From assembly GCF_000314855.2 (NCBI RefSeq), contig NZ_KB233222.1, forward strand, positions 1,743,816 through 1,807,815: a DNA stretch of 64,000 nucleotides, read 5' to 3'. Shown here in pieces: positions 36,093 through 44,900 of the stretch. Numbering within the stretch: position 1 is the stretch's first letter; each line of letters begins with the position of its first letter. The position numbers were made by a program, and so were the translations under genes. The notes under the pieces are model-generated. The model searched no databases and was not told the DNA's origin. It saw nothing but the letters and a program-made list of their open reading frames with translations. The stretch comes from Providencia burhodogranariea DSM 19968 (GTDB lineage: Bacteria; Pseudomonadota; Gammaproteobacteria; Enterobacterales; Enterobacteriaceae).

Positions 36093-36414
36093 AATTGAGT
36101 CCTTAATGATTTTTCAAGTGAGCATAAGTTCATTATGAATACAAATAAACAATACCCTCTTTTGTGAATGATTGCCCATCGTTAGAGTTCCAAAATGTGA
36201 TTCAGAGCAAATATTGCCTAAAACCGCTCTTTTAAGGATTGGTTTCTATTTGAATTTTCGAAGAGTCATCTTTTACAGTCTCTAATTACGAAATTAAGCG
36301 CTTTAAAAATAAAAACATTTGTTCACCTATTGATTATTTGTTCATTAAGCTCTATTTTTTATGAAGTACATATGATTACTCAACTAACAAATGTTCAAGA
36401 TAAGGATCCCGATC
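36093..36414. other. Divergent control region of the threitol/erythritol locus
   Basis: No gene is visible. The stretch carries promoters for both arms and repeated ATTTGTTCA motifs (see next entry). Confidence 0.5.
36317..36344. promoter_or_regulatory. Tandem candidate regulator-binding motif
   Basis: ATTTGTTCA occurs at 36317-36325 and 36336-36344, 19 bases apart. A related AACAAATGTTCA lies at 36386-36397, and ATATGTTCA at 38337-38345 is upstream of the SDR gene of the same locus. They are candidates for the SorC regulator's operators. Confidence 0.45.
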
Positions 36415-36867
36415 ATGTTATCTCTTGCCATTGGTGCCGATGATGCGGCGTTTGAAATGAAAGATTTGATTAAAGAACATCTGAAGGCTTTCGATATTGA
36501 AGTCACCGATTACTCTCATAACACTGGCGTAGTAGATGAGATGTATCCAGACGTTGCACATGCCGTTGCTAGTGCGATTTCGCAAGGAAAACATCAAAGA
36601 GGTATTTTAATTTGTGGTACGGGAATTGGTATGTCAATTGTCGCCAACAAAGTAATCGGTATTCGTGCAGCACTTTGTCATGATACATACTCGGCTGAGC
36701 GTGCCCAAAAGAGTAATGATGCTCAAATTATCACATTTGGCGCCCGCGTTATTGGCCCCGAGTTAGCAAAATCGATCGTAGATACATGGCTTTCTTCCGA
36801 ATATGACGGGGGTCGCTCAGCCCCCAAAGTCGCTCGCATTAATGAATATGAAAATAGACAACGCTAA
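36415..36867 (+). CDS. RpiB/LacAB family sugar-phosphate isomerase (D-erythrulose-4-P isomerase-like)
   Basis: 150 residues from MLSLAIGADDAAFEMKDLIK. ICGTGIGMSIVANKV holds the catalytic Cys, and the CHD and R-SNDAQ segments complete the RpiB site. In tetritol pathways this family (DerI, EryI) turns D-erythrulose-4-P into D-erythrose-4-P. The gene is divergent from the dehydrogenase-kinase set. The frame is open eight codons upstream; the ATG at 36415 has AAGGATC before it. RpiB on ribose-5-P is the alternative. Confidence 0.85.
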   Translation: MLSLAIGADDAAFEMKDLIKEHLKAFDIEVTDYSHNTGVVDEMYPDVAHAVASAISQGKHQRGILICGTGIGMSIVANKVIGIRAALCHDTYSAERAQKSNDAQIITFGARVIGPELAKSIVDTWLSSEYDGGRSAPKVARINEYENRQR

Positions 36868-36897
36868 CTAAGTACTGAATATATTTAGGGGATTGCG

Positions 36898-37119
36898 ATG
36901 AGTACACAAAAATACAATAGACTCGCATATACGACCCGTATTCTTAGCATTGATATCGCAGAAGTTCCTTGCGGTAAATATGTTGGATTGGATGGATTAT
37001 TCATAGGCATATCAAGTTTTCGAGAGTCTGCAGCTTCTCAATTACTATTCAAACACTTTGGTTTTATCGTTAACAATTTAATTAATATGCACCTATCATT
37101 AGATCATTCTGAAAAATAA
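36898..37119 (+). pseudogene. Transketolase C-terminal fragment with its own start
   Basis: A 73-codon frame whose residues 27-62 (KYVGLDGLFIGISSF then ESAASQLLFKHFGFIVNNLI) match the last part of transketolase (KYVGLDGAIVGMTSFGESAP ... LFEEFGFTVDNVV in E. coli). About 590 codons of the enzyme, including the whole thiamine-diphosphate domain, are missing. It has an ATG with an AGGGGAT ribosome site, so a short peptide may still be made. It follows the RpiB-type isomerase by 30 bases, where a transketolase to use erythrose-4-P would make sense. Origin by a large deletion is the simplest reading. Confidence 0.75.
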
Positions 37120-37126
37120 AATTATC

Positions 37127-37157
37127 AAGGCTAATACTTTTATTATATTAGCCTTTT
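37127..37157 (+). terminator. Terminator after the transketolase fragment
   Basis: AAGGCTAATA and TATTAGCCTT form a 10-bp stem with a 9-nt loop followed by TT-rich sequence, just past the fragment's stop. Confidence 0.75.
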
Positions 37158-37197
37158 AACTCCATTATTTAAAATTTCATTTCACACATAAAAATAG

Positions 37198-37223
37198 ACC
37201 GAATAACGAGCCTGTTATTCGGT
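37198..37223 (-). terminator. Terminator of the SDR gene
   Basis: ACCGAATAAC / GTTATTCGGT with a 6-nt loop. On the minus strand it is followed by CTATTTTT, so it serves the SDR gene that ends 150 bases away. Confidence 0.7.
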
Positions 37224-37340
37224 TGTAATATCATAATTACAAAGTAGGATTTAAGTTAAAATTAATTTAGGACAAAAATGAATATAGCGACGTCACATAG
37301 TTAATTATGTAACTCGGCTATATGAATGCCACTAATAACC

Positions 37341-37362
37341 ATACAACTTGATGTATGATGGA
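37341..37362 (+). repeat. Dispersed intergenic repeat copy
   Basis: ATACAACTTGATGTATGATG and the following GATAT match the CAACTTGAAGTATGACGGGTAT pattern with a few changes. Confidence 0.4.
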
Positions 37363-37372
37363 TATTAAATAT

Positions 37373-38134
37373 TTATTGAATACTATAGCCGCCATCAATC
37401 ACGAGGTTATGGCCAGTAATCATATCCGATGCATCACTGGCTAAAAATAAGGCACAAGCCGCGATTTCCTCAGGGAATGCGAAACGACGAGCAGGAATTT
37501 TTTCTTTCATTACCTCCGCTTTTTCACCCGACCACGCTTTTTTGCCTAATTCGGTCAAGACGATAGTTGGAGAAATCGCGTTGGTTTGGATCCCTTTTTG
37601 GCTCCACTCTAGAGCTAATACTTGCGTCAAACCAATAATGGCGGCTTTGCTAGCGCAGTAGGCTGCATGCTGTTCTAACGCAATCACGCCAGCTTGAGAT
37701 GCTAAGTTAATAATTTTCCCTTTTCCTTTTTTTATCATGAAATTACCGGCACATTGACTAACTAAAAATGTCCCTTTTAGGTTCACATTCATGGTTAAAT
37801 CCCAATCTGACTCACTTAAGGATTCTGCGGGTGCTAACGCCACTACACCAGCACAGTTCACAACAATATCAAGGGAATTATAATGATTAACAACCTGATC
37901 AATCGCCTGCTTCACTGAGTCAGATTGCGTAATATCACACGCTATGCCAATGGTGTTCACCATGTCCATTGCGACTCGTTTCACTTGGTCAGATTTATCG
38001 ATTAATGCCACTTTTGCACCTTTCTCAACAAACAGTTTTGCAATTGCCAAGCCAATACCAGCGGCTCCACCAGTAATAAGAGCTGTTTTTCCCGCTAAAG
38101 AAAAATTAGTATCATAACCTTTAAAGTTGTTCAT
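37373..38134 (-). CDS. SDR family polyol dehydrogenase (GolD/DthD-like)
   Basis: 253 residues of the classical short-chain dehydrogenases. The NAD-binding TGGAAGIG is at residues 21-28, NCAG near 93, and YCASK near 159 has the catalytic Tyr and Lys. The protein resembles the GolD/DthD group, whose members oxidise D-threitol or related polyols. With the kinase and isomerase nearby it would give D-threitol to D-erythrulose to D-erythrulose-4-P to D-erythrose-4-P. It is the outermost gene of the locus. Substrate choice is inferred from context. Confidence 0.8.
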   Translation of the reverse strand: MNNFKGYDTNFSLAGKTALITGGAAGIGLAIAKLFVEKGAKVALIDKSDQVKRVAMDMVNTIGIACDITQSDSVKQAIDQVVNHYNSLDIVVNCAGVVALAPAESLSESDWDLTMNVNLKGTFLVSQCAGNFMIKKGKGKIINLASQAGVIALEQHAAYCASKAAIIGLTQVLALEWSQKGIQTNAISPTIVLTELGKKAWSGEKAEVMKEKIPARRFAFPEEIAACALFLASDASDMITGHNLVIDGGYSIQ

Positions 38135-39168
38135 TTATAACTCCTTATAATAACCAGTAGAATGCCTAATATAGTCAGCATCTCGAAGTTTATAAAAACA
38201 AGATGGAGATTAATTAAAAATATAATATTATCTTTACCAACATAATATATCCAAACAATAGCATGACAGCCATAACACACCATTAAAAAAATGACCTATC
38301 TCTCATAATTAATTTAGCATCCTTCCATTTAAGAGCATATGTTCAAATTTCAAAATAAATTGAATATTTGTTATGTTAGCATAAATATTAACTAACAAAA
38401 ATAGCATCTATAATTATGCTAATTCCCTATCAGCCATGCCATTTCTATTGAATAACAATTTTTAAATTAAAAAATATTTCGAATATCTTATTTATAGTTA
38501 AGTACCGTTATTGCAATAATATGTCATTCGGATTTGTCTCGTGAAAAAAGCGAAATCTATCGATTTTAAAACAAAACTAATAGTTAATACTAACAATATA
38601 TTATTGTCAGAACCCTAAACCAGTACAATGATTCTAACTTGAAAAATTAATCGCTAATTTTATCATCAGTTTCATCATAGCAATTAATTTACCTAAGATG
38701 ATAAGTAAACGTTTCATGTCGAAATTTTTATTGTTGAATGACAATTCAAATCGGAGTTGATCCTCAGTAAAAAATGACAATACTCATCAATATTTGCATT
38801 TATAATACCATAACCAAATTGACATTATCATATTGAATAACAAGTCTTATTTTAAGAATCCAGACTCAGAGGTATTTAATCACAACTTGAATTCATGATA
38901 AAAATTGATCTAACTCTATAACTTTAGGTTTTAATATCGCATAATATTTTTAGGCCTGTATTTATTAGACTAAGAGAGGTAAAACCAAGATACATAGCAA
39001 GATATATGTTTTGAATTGCCGAACAGAATTAATTCTCATATAACTTAATGTATGACAGGTATAGAATTAGATCAGAACTGTATTTCTCAGATGCTTTAGG
39101 GAAAAACAGCCAATTATTAAAAATTTTCTTTATTGAAATTAGATTAACTTGATAGGCTAAACGTAAAA
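38135..39168. other. Long gap between the SDR gene and fetA
   Basis: About 1 kb, very AT-rich, with no acceptable frame. It contains the ATATGTTCA motif near 38337, which may control the SDR gene, and a degenerate dispersed repeat at 39039-39065 (TAACTTAATGTATGACAGGTAT). Confidence 0.4.
39039..39065 (+). repeat. Dispersed intergenic repeat copy
   Basis: ATAACTTAATGTATGACAGG and the following TAT match the CAACTTGAAGTATGACGGGTAT pattern. Confidence 0.45.
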
Positions 39169-39822
39169 ATGGATAAAAATCGCGTTTTATTGCAATTAGA
39201 GGATATCGGTTACATCATTAATGATAAGACGATACTCGATAAAGTGCAGTTTGATTTATTTGCTGGGGAGTTCAAACTCATTACAGGTCCATCCGGCTGC
39301 GGTAAAAGTACACTGTTAAAAATTATCGCATCTTTGCTCTCCCCTTCTTCAGGGAAAATACTGTTTGATAAATGTGATTACACAACAGTGGCACCTGAAG
39401 AATACCGCCAGCAAGTTTCTTATTGTACCCAAACCCCCAGCTTATTTGGCTCAACAGTCTATGATAATTTAATTTTCCCTTATCAATTGCGAAAAGTGGA
39501 GTTCAATAAGAATAAAATATTACAAGATCTGGACTATTTTTTATTGCCTGAAACTATTCTAGAAAAAAGTATTAATGAATTATCCGGTGGAGAAAAACAA
39601 CGTATCTCATTGATTCGAAATCTACAATTCTTACCACAGATTTTATTATTAGATGAAATAACTAGCGCATTAGACGACGTAAATAAAGTAAAAGTCAATG
39701 AACTTATTCACCAATTTGCCTCGCAACAAAACATTGCTATTTTGTGGGTCACTCATGACCAAGATGAAATTTCACATGCCGATGATATTATCACCCTTCC
39801 TGTTCACAACACCGATAAGTAG
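39169..39822 (+). CDS. fetA: Iron efflux ABC transporter ATP-binding protein FetA
   Basis: 217 residues of an ABC ATPase: Walker A GPSGCGKST near residues 40-48, a Q-loop at YCTQTP, signature LSGGEKQR near 136-143, Walker B ILLLDEITSALDD near 158 and the H-loop His in WVTHD. Its partner FetB follows after 9 bases. FetAB (YbbLM) exports iron and helps against oxidative stress in E. coli. The order and sizes match. Confidence 0.9.
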   Translation: MDKNRVLLQLEDIGYIINDKTILDKVQFDLFAGEFKLITGPSGCGKSTLLKIIASLLSPSSGKILFDKCDYTTVAPEEYRQQVSYCTQTPSLFGSTVYDNLIFPYQLRKVEFNKNKILQDLDYFLLPETILEKSINELSGGEKQRISLIRNLQFLPQILLLDEITSALDDVNKVKVNELIHQFASQQNIAILWVTHDQDEISHADDIITLPVHNTDK

Positions 39823-39831
39823 GAAATAACC

Positions 39832-40608
39832 ATGCATCAACCTGCTATTACCAATGAATCACTTGGCTTTTCTATTATGCTTGTTTTAGTGGCTATTTTT
39901 ATCAGTCATAAAGAAAAGTTAGCACTAGAGAAGGATATCATTTGGAGCACCGTTCGCGCGATTATTCAACTGCTCATTGTTGGCTATATTCTCACTTATA
40001 TATTCAATGTCGATCATGCAATTCTTACTGTCATTATGGTGATGTTTATTTGTTTCAATGCCGCGTGGAATGCAAAAAAACGTAGTAAATATATCGATAA
40101 AATCTTTTTAACTGCATTTATAGCAATCACATCAGGTACACTTGTGACACTATTTGTATTAATAATCACTAAAGCGATAGCTTTCACGCCGATGCAAGTG
40201 ATCCCGATTACAGGGATGATTGCTGGAAATGCCATGATTGCGGTAGGGTTGTGCTTTAACAATTTAGGTCAGCGCTTTAGCAGCCAACAACAGCAAATAC
40301 AAGAAATGTTAAGTTTAGGTGCTACACCAAAAATTGCTTCTGCTACCATCATTCGTGAAAGTATTCGAGCTTCACTTATTCCAACTGTCGATTCCGCGAA
40401 AACTGTCGGTATTGTGAGTTTACCGGGTATGATGTCTGGATTAATATTTGCCGGAGTTGACCCGCTTGAAGCCGTAAAATATCAAATTATGGTCACATTT
40501 ATGCTCATTGCGACTGCTAGTTTATCAACGATTTTAGCTGGTTATATGACTTATATTAAGTTTTATAACTCTCGCCATCAACTACTCGTTAATACCTTAA
40601 ATAGATAG
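39832..40608 (+). CDS. fetB: Iron export permease FetB
   Basis: 258 residues with about seven spans of the UPF0014/FetB family. SLGATPKIASATIIRESIRAS around residues 160-180 is the conserved cytoplasmic loop that likely contacts FetA, and PGMMSGLIFAGVDPLEAVKYQ follows. It forms the membrane part of the iron exporter with FetA. The gene ends facing rbtR, with an inverted repeat between them. Confidence 0.9.
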   Translation: MHQPAITNESLGFSIMLVLVAIFISHKEKLALEKDIIWSTVRAIIQLLIVGYILTYIFNVDHAILTVIMVMFICFNAAWNAKKRSKYIDKIFLTAFIAITSGTLVTLFVLIITKAIAFTPMQVIPITGMIAGNAMIAVGLCFNNLGQRFSSQQQQIQEMLSLGATPKIASATIIRESIRASLIPTVDSAKTVGIVSLPGMMSGLIFAGVDPLEAVKYQIMVTFMLIATASLSTILAGYMTYIKFYNSRHQLLVNTLNR

Positions 40609-40617
40609 AACCGCAAT

Positions 40618-40667
40618 ATCACGCTTGATATACATGATAATTATTGCCCCTTCATATCAAGCGTGAT
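40618..40667. repeat. 14-bp inverted repeat between fetB and rbtR
   Basis: ATCACGCTTGATAT and ATATCAAGCGTGAT are perfect inverse copies 22 bases apart, between two convergent genes. No T tract follows, but it may act as a shared transcript end. Confidence 0.6.
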
Positions 40668-40677
40668 GCTAAGCTTA

Positions 40678-41709
40678 TTATTTGAATATGCGCCCATCAC
40701 CGACAGAGATCGGCGGCACTTCAATAAGCTGTTTACCTTTATTTTCAGTGTCAATCAAAGCAAATATATGATTTAGCATTGTCGGTACATCTTGTTTCAC
40801 CATTTCAATATCATGCCCCAAAAGAGCAACAAAAGGATCCCAGTCAAAACACCCCATTTCAGGCTGATGCTCTCCCGTATACCCCTTAGAAACAAGCCAT
40901 CGCATCACACCCTCGAGAGAAATCGTCGAGTTAACAAACAGCCCACAATGCTCAAATGAAAATTGGCACGCAAAATCATGTAATGCTTTTTCAGCCTTTT
41001 CAGGTGCATAACCACAAGCTAGTATATTGTGCTCTGTAATCGCTATCCCTTGATCTTCATGCGCATCAATAAAACCACGAATACGTTCACGGGTATTATG
41101 ATCGTATTGCCTACCACCAATAAAGATCAATGCATCATCTCTAGCCCTTTTAAGCTTATTTTTCTGTAAGATACGATGAGTTAATGCTTTAGCTCCGCTG
41201 TAATTATCCGAAATAACAGAAGCAGCAAGTTTACCCGGAAGGTCTAGATTTAGTGTTGGAACACCTGAAGCTGCACAAATTTCGCTGATTTTATCTGGAT
41301 TCGTTGCTCCTGTTGCAATTAACCAATCGACTTGATAAGACAACATTGCCTTTGCTGCCTCAATTTCTAAACTTGCATCACGGCGGGTACACGTAATAAT
41401 AGGAAACAACCCTCTTTCACGCGCTTTTTCTTCAAAACACTCCACAATTGAACCGAAATAACGGTTGTCATACTTTGGCACTAACATACCAATAATATTA
41501 GATTTTTCACTGCGTAATAAACTAGCTTGTTTATTAACTGAGTAGTTCTGTTCTTCTGCTATGCGCATGATTTTTTCAGCTAACTGGACGCTAATTCGTC
41601 TTTTTTGCCAATTACCATTTAGTACTGCACTCACAGCACTGGCAGAAACACCTGCTAATTCAGCAAGGTCATAGATCGTTGTTTTTTTATTTTGTCTGAT
41701 CTTTGTCAC
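40678..41709 (-). CDS. rbtR: LacI family regulator of the ribitol genes
   Basis: 343 residues. A LacI-type helix-turn-helix spans residues 10-57 (TIYDLAELAGVSASAVSAVL), followed by a periplasmic-binding-like domain with NIIGMLVPKYDNRYF near residue 70. It is divergent from rbtD, as the repressor is in Klebsiella, so it is probably the ribitol/ribulose-responsive repressor RbtR. About 256 bases separate the two starts. The name is from position; the protein could also respond to another inducer. Confidence 0.8.
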   Translation of the reverse strand: MTKIRQNKKTTIYDLAELAGVSASAVSAVLNGNWQKRRISVQLAEKIMRIAEEQNYSVNKQASLLRSEKSNIIGMLVPKYDNRYFGSIVECFEEKARERGLFPIITCTRRDASLEIEAAKAMLSYQVDWLIATGATNPDKISEICAASGVPTLNLDLPGKLAASVISDNYSGAKALTHRILQKNKLKRARDDALIFIGGRQYDHNTRERIRGFIDAHEDQGIAITEHNILACGYAPEKAEKALHDFACQFSFEHCGLFVNSTISLEGVMRWLVSKGYTGEHQPEMGCFDWDPFVALLGHDIEMVKQDVPTMLNHIFALIDTENKGKQLIEVPPISVGDGRIFK

Positions 41710-41965
41710 AAATTTTTATCTCCATTTTTTGCTAGCTTGACACCAAAGATGAAAACTCGCAATACTGCTACATCGATTGAGCAATTTTGAAATTGATGAA
41801 TATTAATTTGGTATTGGTCATTGTTCGTTCCCCCACTTGATGAGTGCAATATCAATTTTCTAACTGTTCTCAATTCAAACATTGCTATGATTTGGTTTAT
41901 TTCTTTGATTTTAATTGTTTTTATTTACTTACCTACTGTGCTTAAAATTTATTGGAGTAATAACA

Positions 41966-42694
41966 ATGGCTATTTCACTAGAAAACAAAGTTGCCGCAAT
42001 TACAGGAGCTGCTTCTGGTATTGGTCTTGAATGCGCACGCACACTCATTAACGCAGGTGTGAAAGTTGTATTAGTTGACCGAGCCGAAGAAAGATTAAAT
42101 CAATTAGTTGCTGAACTGGGTGAGAATGCGATCCCGTTAGTTATCGACTTAATGGATACTAAGCAAGTTGATGGAATGCTTGATGAAATTATTAAAAAAG
42201 CAGGCCGTTTAGATATTTTTCATGCCAATGCAGGTGCTTATATTGGTGGGCCAGTTGCTGAGGGCGATCCTGATGTGTGGGATAAAGTACTCAATCTGAA
42301 TATTAATGCCGCCTTTCGAAGTGTTCGAGCTGTGTTACCTCACTTTATTGCACAAAAATCAGGTGATGTCCTTTTCACTAGCTCTATTGCTGGCGTTGTT
42401 CCTGTCATTTGGGAACCGATTTATACTGCATCAAAATTTGCTGTTCAAGCATTTGTCCACTCAACTCGCCGCCAAGTTTCTGAACATGGTGTTAGAGTTG
42501 GAGCTGTACTTCCAGGCCCTGTTGTCACTGCGCTCTTAGATGATTGGCCAAAAGAAAAAATGGAAGAAGCTTTAGCTAATGGTAGCTTGATGCAACCCAT
42601 TGAAGTCGCAGAAGCAGTTTTGTTTATGCTGACACGTCCAAGAAATATCACTATTCGCGATTTGGTTATTCTGCCAAACAGTGTTGATCTCTAA
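41966..42694 (+). CDS. rbtD: Ribitol 2-dehydrogenase
   Basis: 242 residues from [20 protein letters not shown], closely matching Klebsiella ribitol dehydrogenase throughout ([39 protein letters not shown] and [18 protein letters not shown]). The Tyr and Lys of YTASK are catalytic. It oxidises ribitol to D-ribulose with NAD. The ATG at 41966 has a TTGGAG ribosome site; the open frame 17 codons upstream is not part of the gene. It is co-directional with the kinase, 30 bases downstream. Confidence 0.95.
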   Translation: MAISLENKVAAITGAASGIGLECARTLINAGVKVVLVDRAEERLNQLVAELGENAIPLVIDLMDTKQVDGMLDEIIKKAGRLDIFHANAGAYIGGPVAEGDPDVWDKVLNLNINAAFRSVRAVLPHFIAQKSGDVLFTSSIAGVVPVIWEPIYTASKFAVQAFVHSTRRQVSEHGVRVGAVLPGPVVTALLDDWPKEKMEEALANGSLMQPIEVAEAVLFMLTRPRNITIRDLVILPNSVDL

Positions 42695-42724
42695 TCAATA
42701 AGCGCTATCGCTGAAGGAGAAAAC

Positions 42725-44353
42725 ATGAATAAGTCAGCTCATAATTTACCACGTGAAGATAAAGTTGTTATTGGTGTTGATGTCGGCACAGGAAGTGCAC
42801 GTGCAGGTATCTTTGATTTAAATGGCAAAATGCTTGCTTCCGCCAAGCAAGACATTACCCTTTATCGTGAAGGCGCCCATGTTGTCGAACAATCTAGCAA
42901 TGAGATATGGTTTGCAGTCTGCGATTGTATAAAAAAATCGATGGTACTTTCTGGAAAAACAGCACAACAAGTCGCTGGAATTGGTTTCGATGCAACTTGT
43001 TCTCTTGTTGTCCTTGGACAAGATAAACAACCTATCTCGGTGAGTCAGTCAGATGATCCTAACCGAAATATCATTGTATGGATGGATCATCGTGCGACAG
43101 AACAAGCTGAACGAATTAATGCGTTGAAGCATCCTGTGTTGAATTATGTTGGTGGTAAAATTTCCCCAGAAATGGAAACCCCTAAAATTCTTTGGTTAAA
43201 AGAAAACCGCAAACAAACCTTTGACGCAGCTTGGCAATTTTTTGATCTTGCTGATTTCTTAACATGGAAATCTACTGGCTCAGAGGCGCGTTCAACCTGT
43301 ACAGTAACTTGCAAATGGACTTATCTAGCGCATGAAAAACGTTGGGATGAGAGCTATTTCAAACAAATTGGACTTGAAGAACTCGCAAATGAAAATTTTG
43401 CGCGCATAGGGCAACACATCGTTGAGCCCGGTACACCTTGTGGCTCAGGGTTAACGATTGAAGCAGCAACACAGATGGGATTACTTGCAGGAACGCCTGT
43501 TGCAGCGGGTATGATTGATGCCCATGCTGGTGGCATAGGTACTGTAGGTGTAAATGGCAATGCAACCCTAAACATGGCTTATGTTTTTGGTACCTCATCA
43601 TGTACCATGACCACAACACAGGAACCCGTATTTATTCCTGGAGTTTGGGGGCCTTATTTCTCAGCGATGGTGCCTGGAATGTGGTTAAATGAAGGTGGGC
43701 AAAGTGCTGCTGGTGCAGCTATTGACCAACTATTATCACTCCATCCTGCGGCCGCTGATGCCAAAAGACTAGCAAAAGAAAAAGATTTATCACTCCCTGT
43801 ATTTCTTGCTGATTTAGTTTTGAGCAGAATGAAATCTGCTTCGCAAGCGATTGAACTAACCGATGGGATCCATATTGTTCCTGAATTTTTAGGCAATAGA
43901 GCACCGTTTGCCGATCCACATGCTCGAGCGACCATTGCAGGTCTTTCAATGGATAACAGTTTAGAAAACCTTTTATCTTTCTATACCGCCGGTCTTTGTG
44001 GAATTGGCTATGGGCTGCGCCAAATTATCGAAGCGCAAGCAAATTCAGGCGCTGCTATAAAAAATATCGTGGTCAGCGGAGGTGCGGGGCAACACCCATT
44101 AGTACGTCAGCTTTTAGCTGATACTTGTGGGGTTCCTGTTATTTCGACCCTAGCGAGCGAACCCGTTTTGTTGGGATCTGCAATTTTAGGTGCTGTGGCG
44201 GGTGGCGTCTGTGAAAATGTGAGAGATGCAATGACTAGCTTCTCTTCTATTGACCTTACATACCAACCAAATGAAGCATATCGAGAACGTCATAATTTAC
44301 GATTTACTTCTTTCGAGTATTTGCAGCAATGTGCTAGAACATTAAAAGGATAA
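42725..44353 (+). CDS. rbtK: D-ribulokinase
   Basis: 542 residues of the FGGY family, ribulokinase group. GVDVGTGSARAGIFDLNGK at the N-terminus, GIGFDATCSLVVLG near residue 81, MDHRA near 120 and VVSGGAGQHPLVRQLLADTCG near 448 are typical of D-ribulokinase. It turns D-ribulose into D-ribulose-5-P for the pentose phosphate pathway. The ribosome site is AAGGAG. In Klebsiella an rbtT carrier follows; here a terminator does, so ribitol uptake must use another carrier. Confidence 0.93.
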   Translation: MNKSAHNLPREDKVVIGVDVGTGSARAGIFDLNGKMLASAKQDITLYREGAHVVEQSSNEIWFAVCDCIKKSMVLSGKTAQQVAGIGFDATCSLVVLGQDKQPISVSQSDDPNRNIIVWMDHRATEQAERINALKHPVLNYVGGKISPEMETPKILWLKENRKQTFDAAWQFFDLADFLTWKSTGSEARSTCTVTCKWTYLAHEKRWDESYFKQIGLEELANENFARIGQHIVEPGTPCGSGLTIEAATQMGLLAGTPVAAGMIDAHAGGIGTVGVNGNATLNMAYVFGTSSCTMTTTQEPVFIPGVWGPYFSAMVPGMWLNEGGQSAAGAAIDQLLSLHPAAADAKRLAKEKDLSLPVFLADLVLSRMKSASQAIELTDGIHIVPEFLGNRAPFADPHARATIAGLSMDNSLENLLSFYTAGLCGIGYGLRQIIEAQANSGAAIKNIVVSGGAGQHPLVRQLLADTCGVPVISTLASEPVLLGSAILGAVAGGVCENVRDAMTSFSSIDLTYQPNEAYRERHNLRFTSFEYLQQCARTLKG

Positions 44354-44365
44354 TGAATAAACTAT

Positions 44366-44395
44366 AAAGAAAGCCTTTAGTCGGCTTTCTTTTTT
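44366..44395 (+). terminator. Rho-independent terminator after rbtK
   Basis: AAAGAAAGCC and GGCTTTCTTT form a 10-bp stem with a 7-nt loop and a run of T. Confidence 0.9.
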
Positions 44396-44510
44396 AATAA
44401 CTGAAATGAGTATTACATCCATGCAAAGAAACTTAATTATCACATCCCACATTGTTATTAAATAGATAATTAATTGTTTAAAATATTAACAATCACTTAT
44501 GGTAAATCGC

Positions 44511-44900
44511 TCAATGACAATATTTTTTCCATACCGCTTCCATTACTGAAAGTGGAAGAAAATCATTATCTCCTTCAACTAGCGGAATAGAAAGAGAAAC
44601 TCGCCCATCACTGTTATCATAAATTTTTACTGCAAATCTTTTATAGCCTTCCAATTTTTCATTTTTAACTCTAAATACTTCACCACAAACATACCCGACT
44701 TCACCTTCATCTACTGTCTTACGTAGAAAGTTATATTTCACATTTCTAAATGACGCAGATTCTGGATAAGACAAATAGTCTGAAACATTGTATTTCACTA
44801 AATGAAGCAAATCAGGTGTTGGTTTGTAGTTAACAGCCACGCCTAATAGGAAAGAACAACCTATAAGTAATATGACAGTGAGCAATTTTACGACATTCAT
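44511..44900 (-). CDS. Membrane-anchored or periplasmic protein of unknown function
   Basis: 129 residues from MNVVKLLTVILLIGCSFLLG, a hydrophobic N-terminus that is a signal peptide or anchor, with a Cys in it (CSF) that does not fit a lipobox well. The rest has the pattern PESASFRN ... YVCGEVFRVKN ... KRFAVKIYDN seen in many small proteobacterial proteins (PxSAxFxN then VCGEV-xKN). No role is known for that domain. A GTG two codons upstream is an alternative start; the ATG has GAG at a good distance. Confidence 0.65.
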   Translation of the reverse strand: MNVVKLLTVILLIGCSFLLGVAVNYKPTPDLLHLVKYNVSDYLSYPESASFRNVKYNFLRKTVDEGEVGYVCGEVFRVKNEKLEGYKRFAVKIYDNSDGRVSLSIPLVEGDNDFLPLSVMEAVWKKYCH

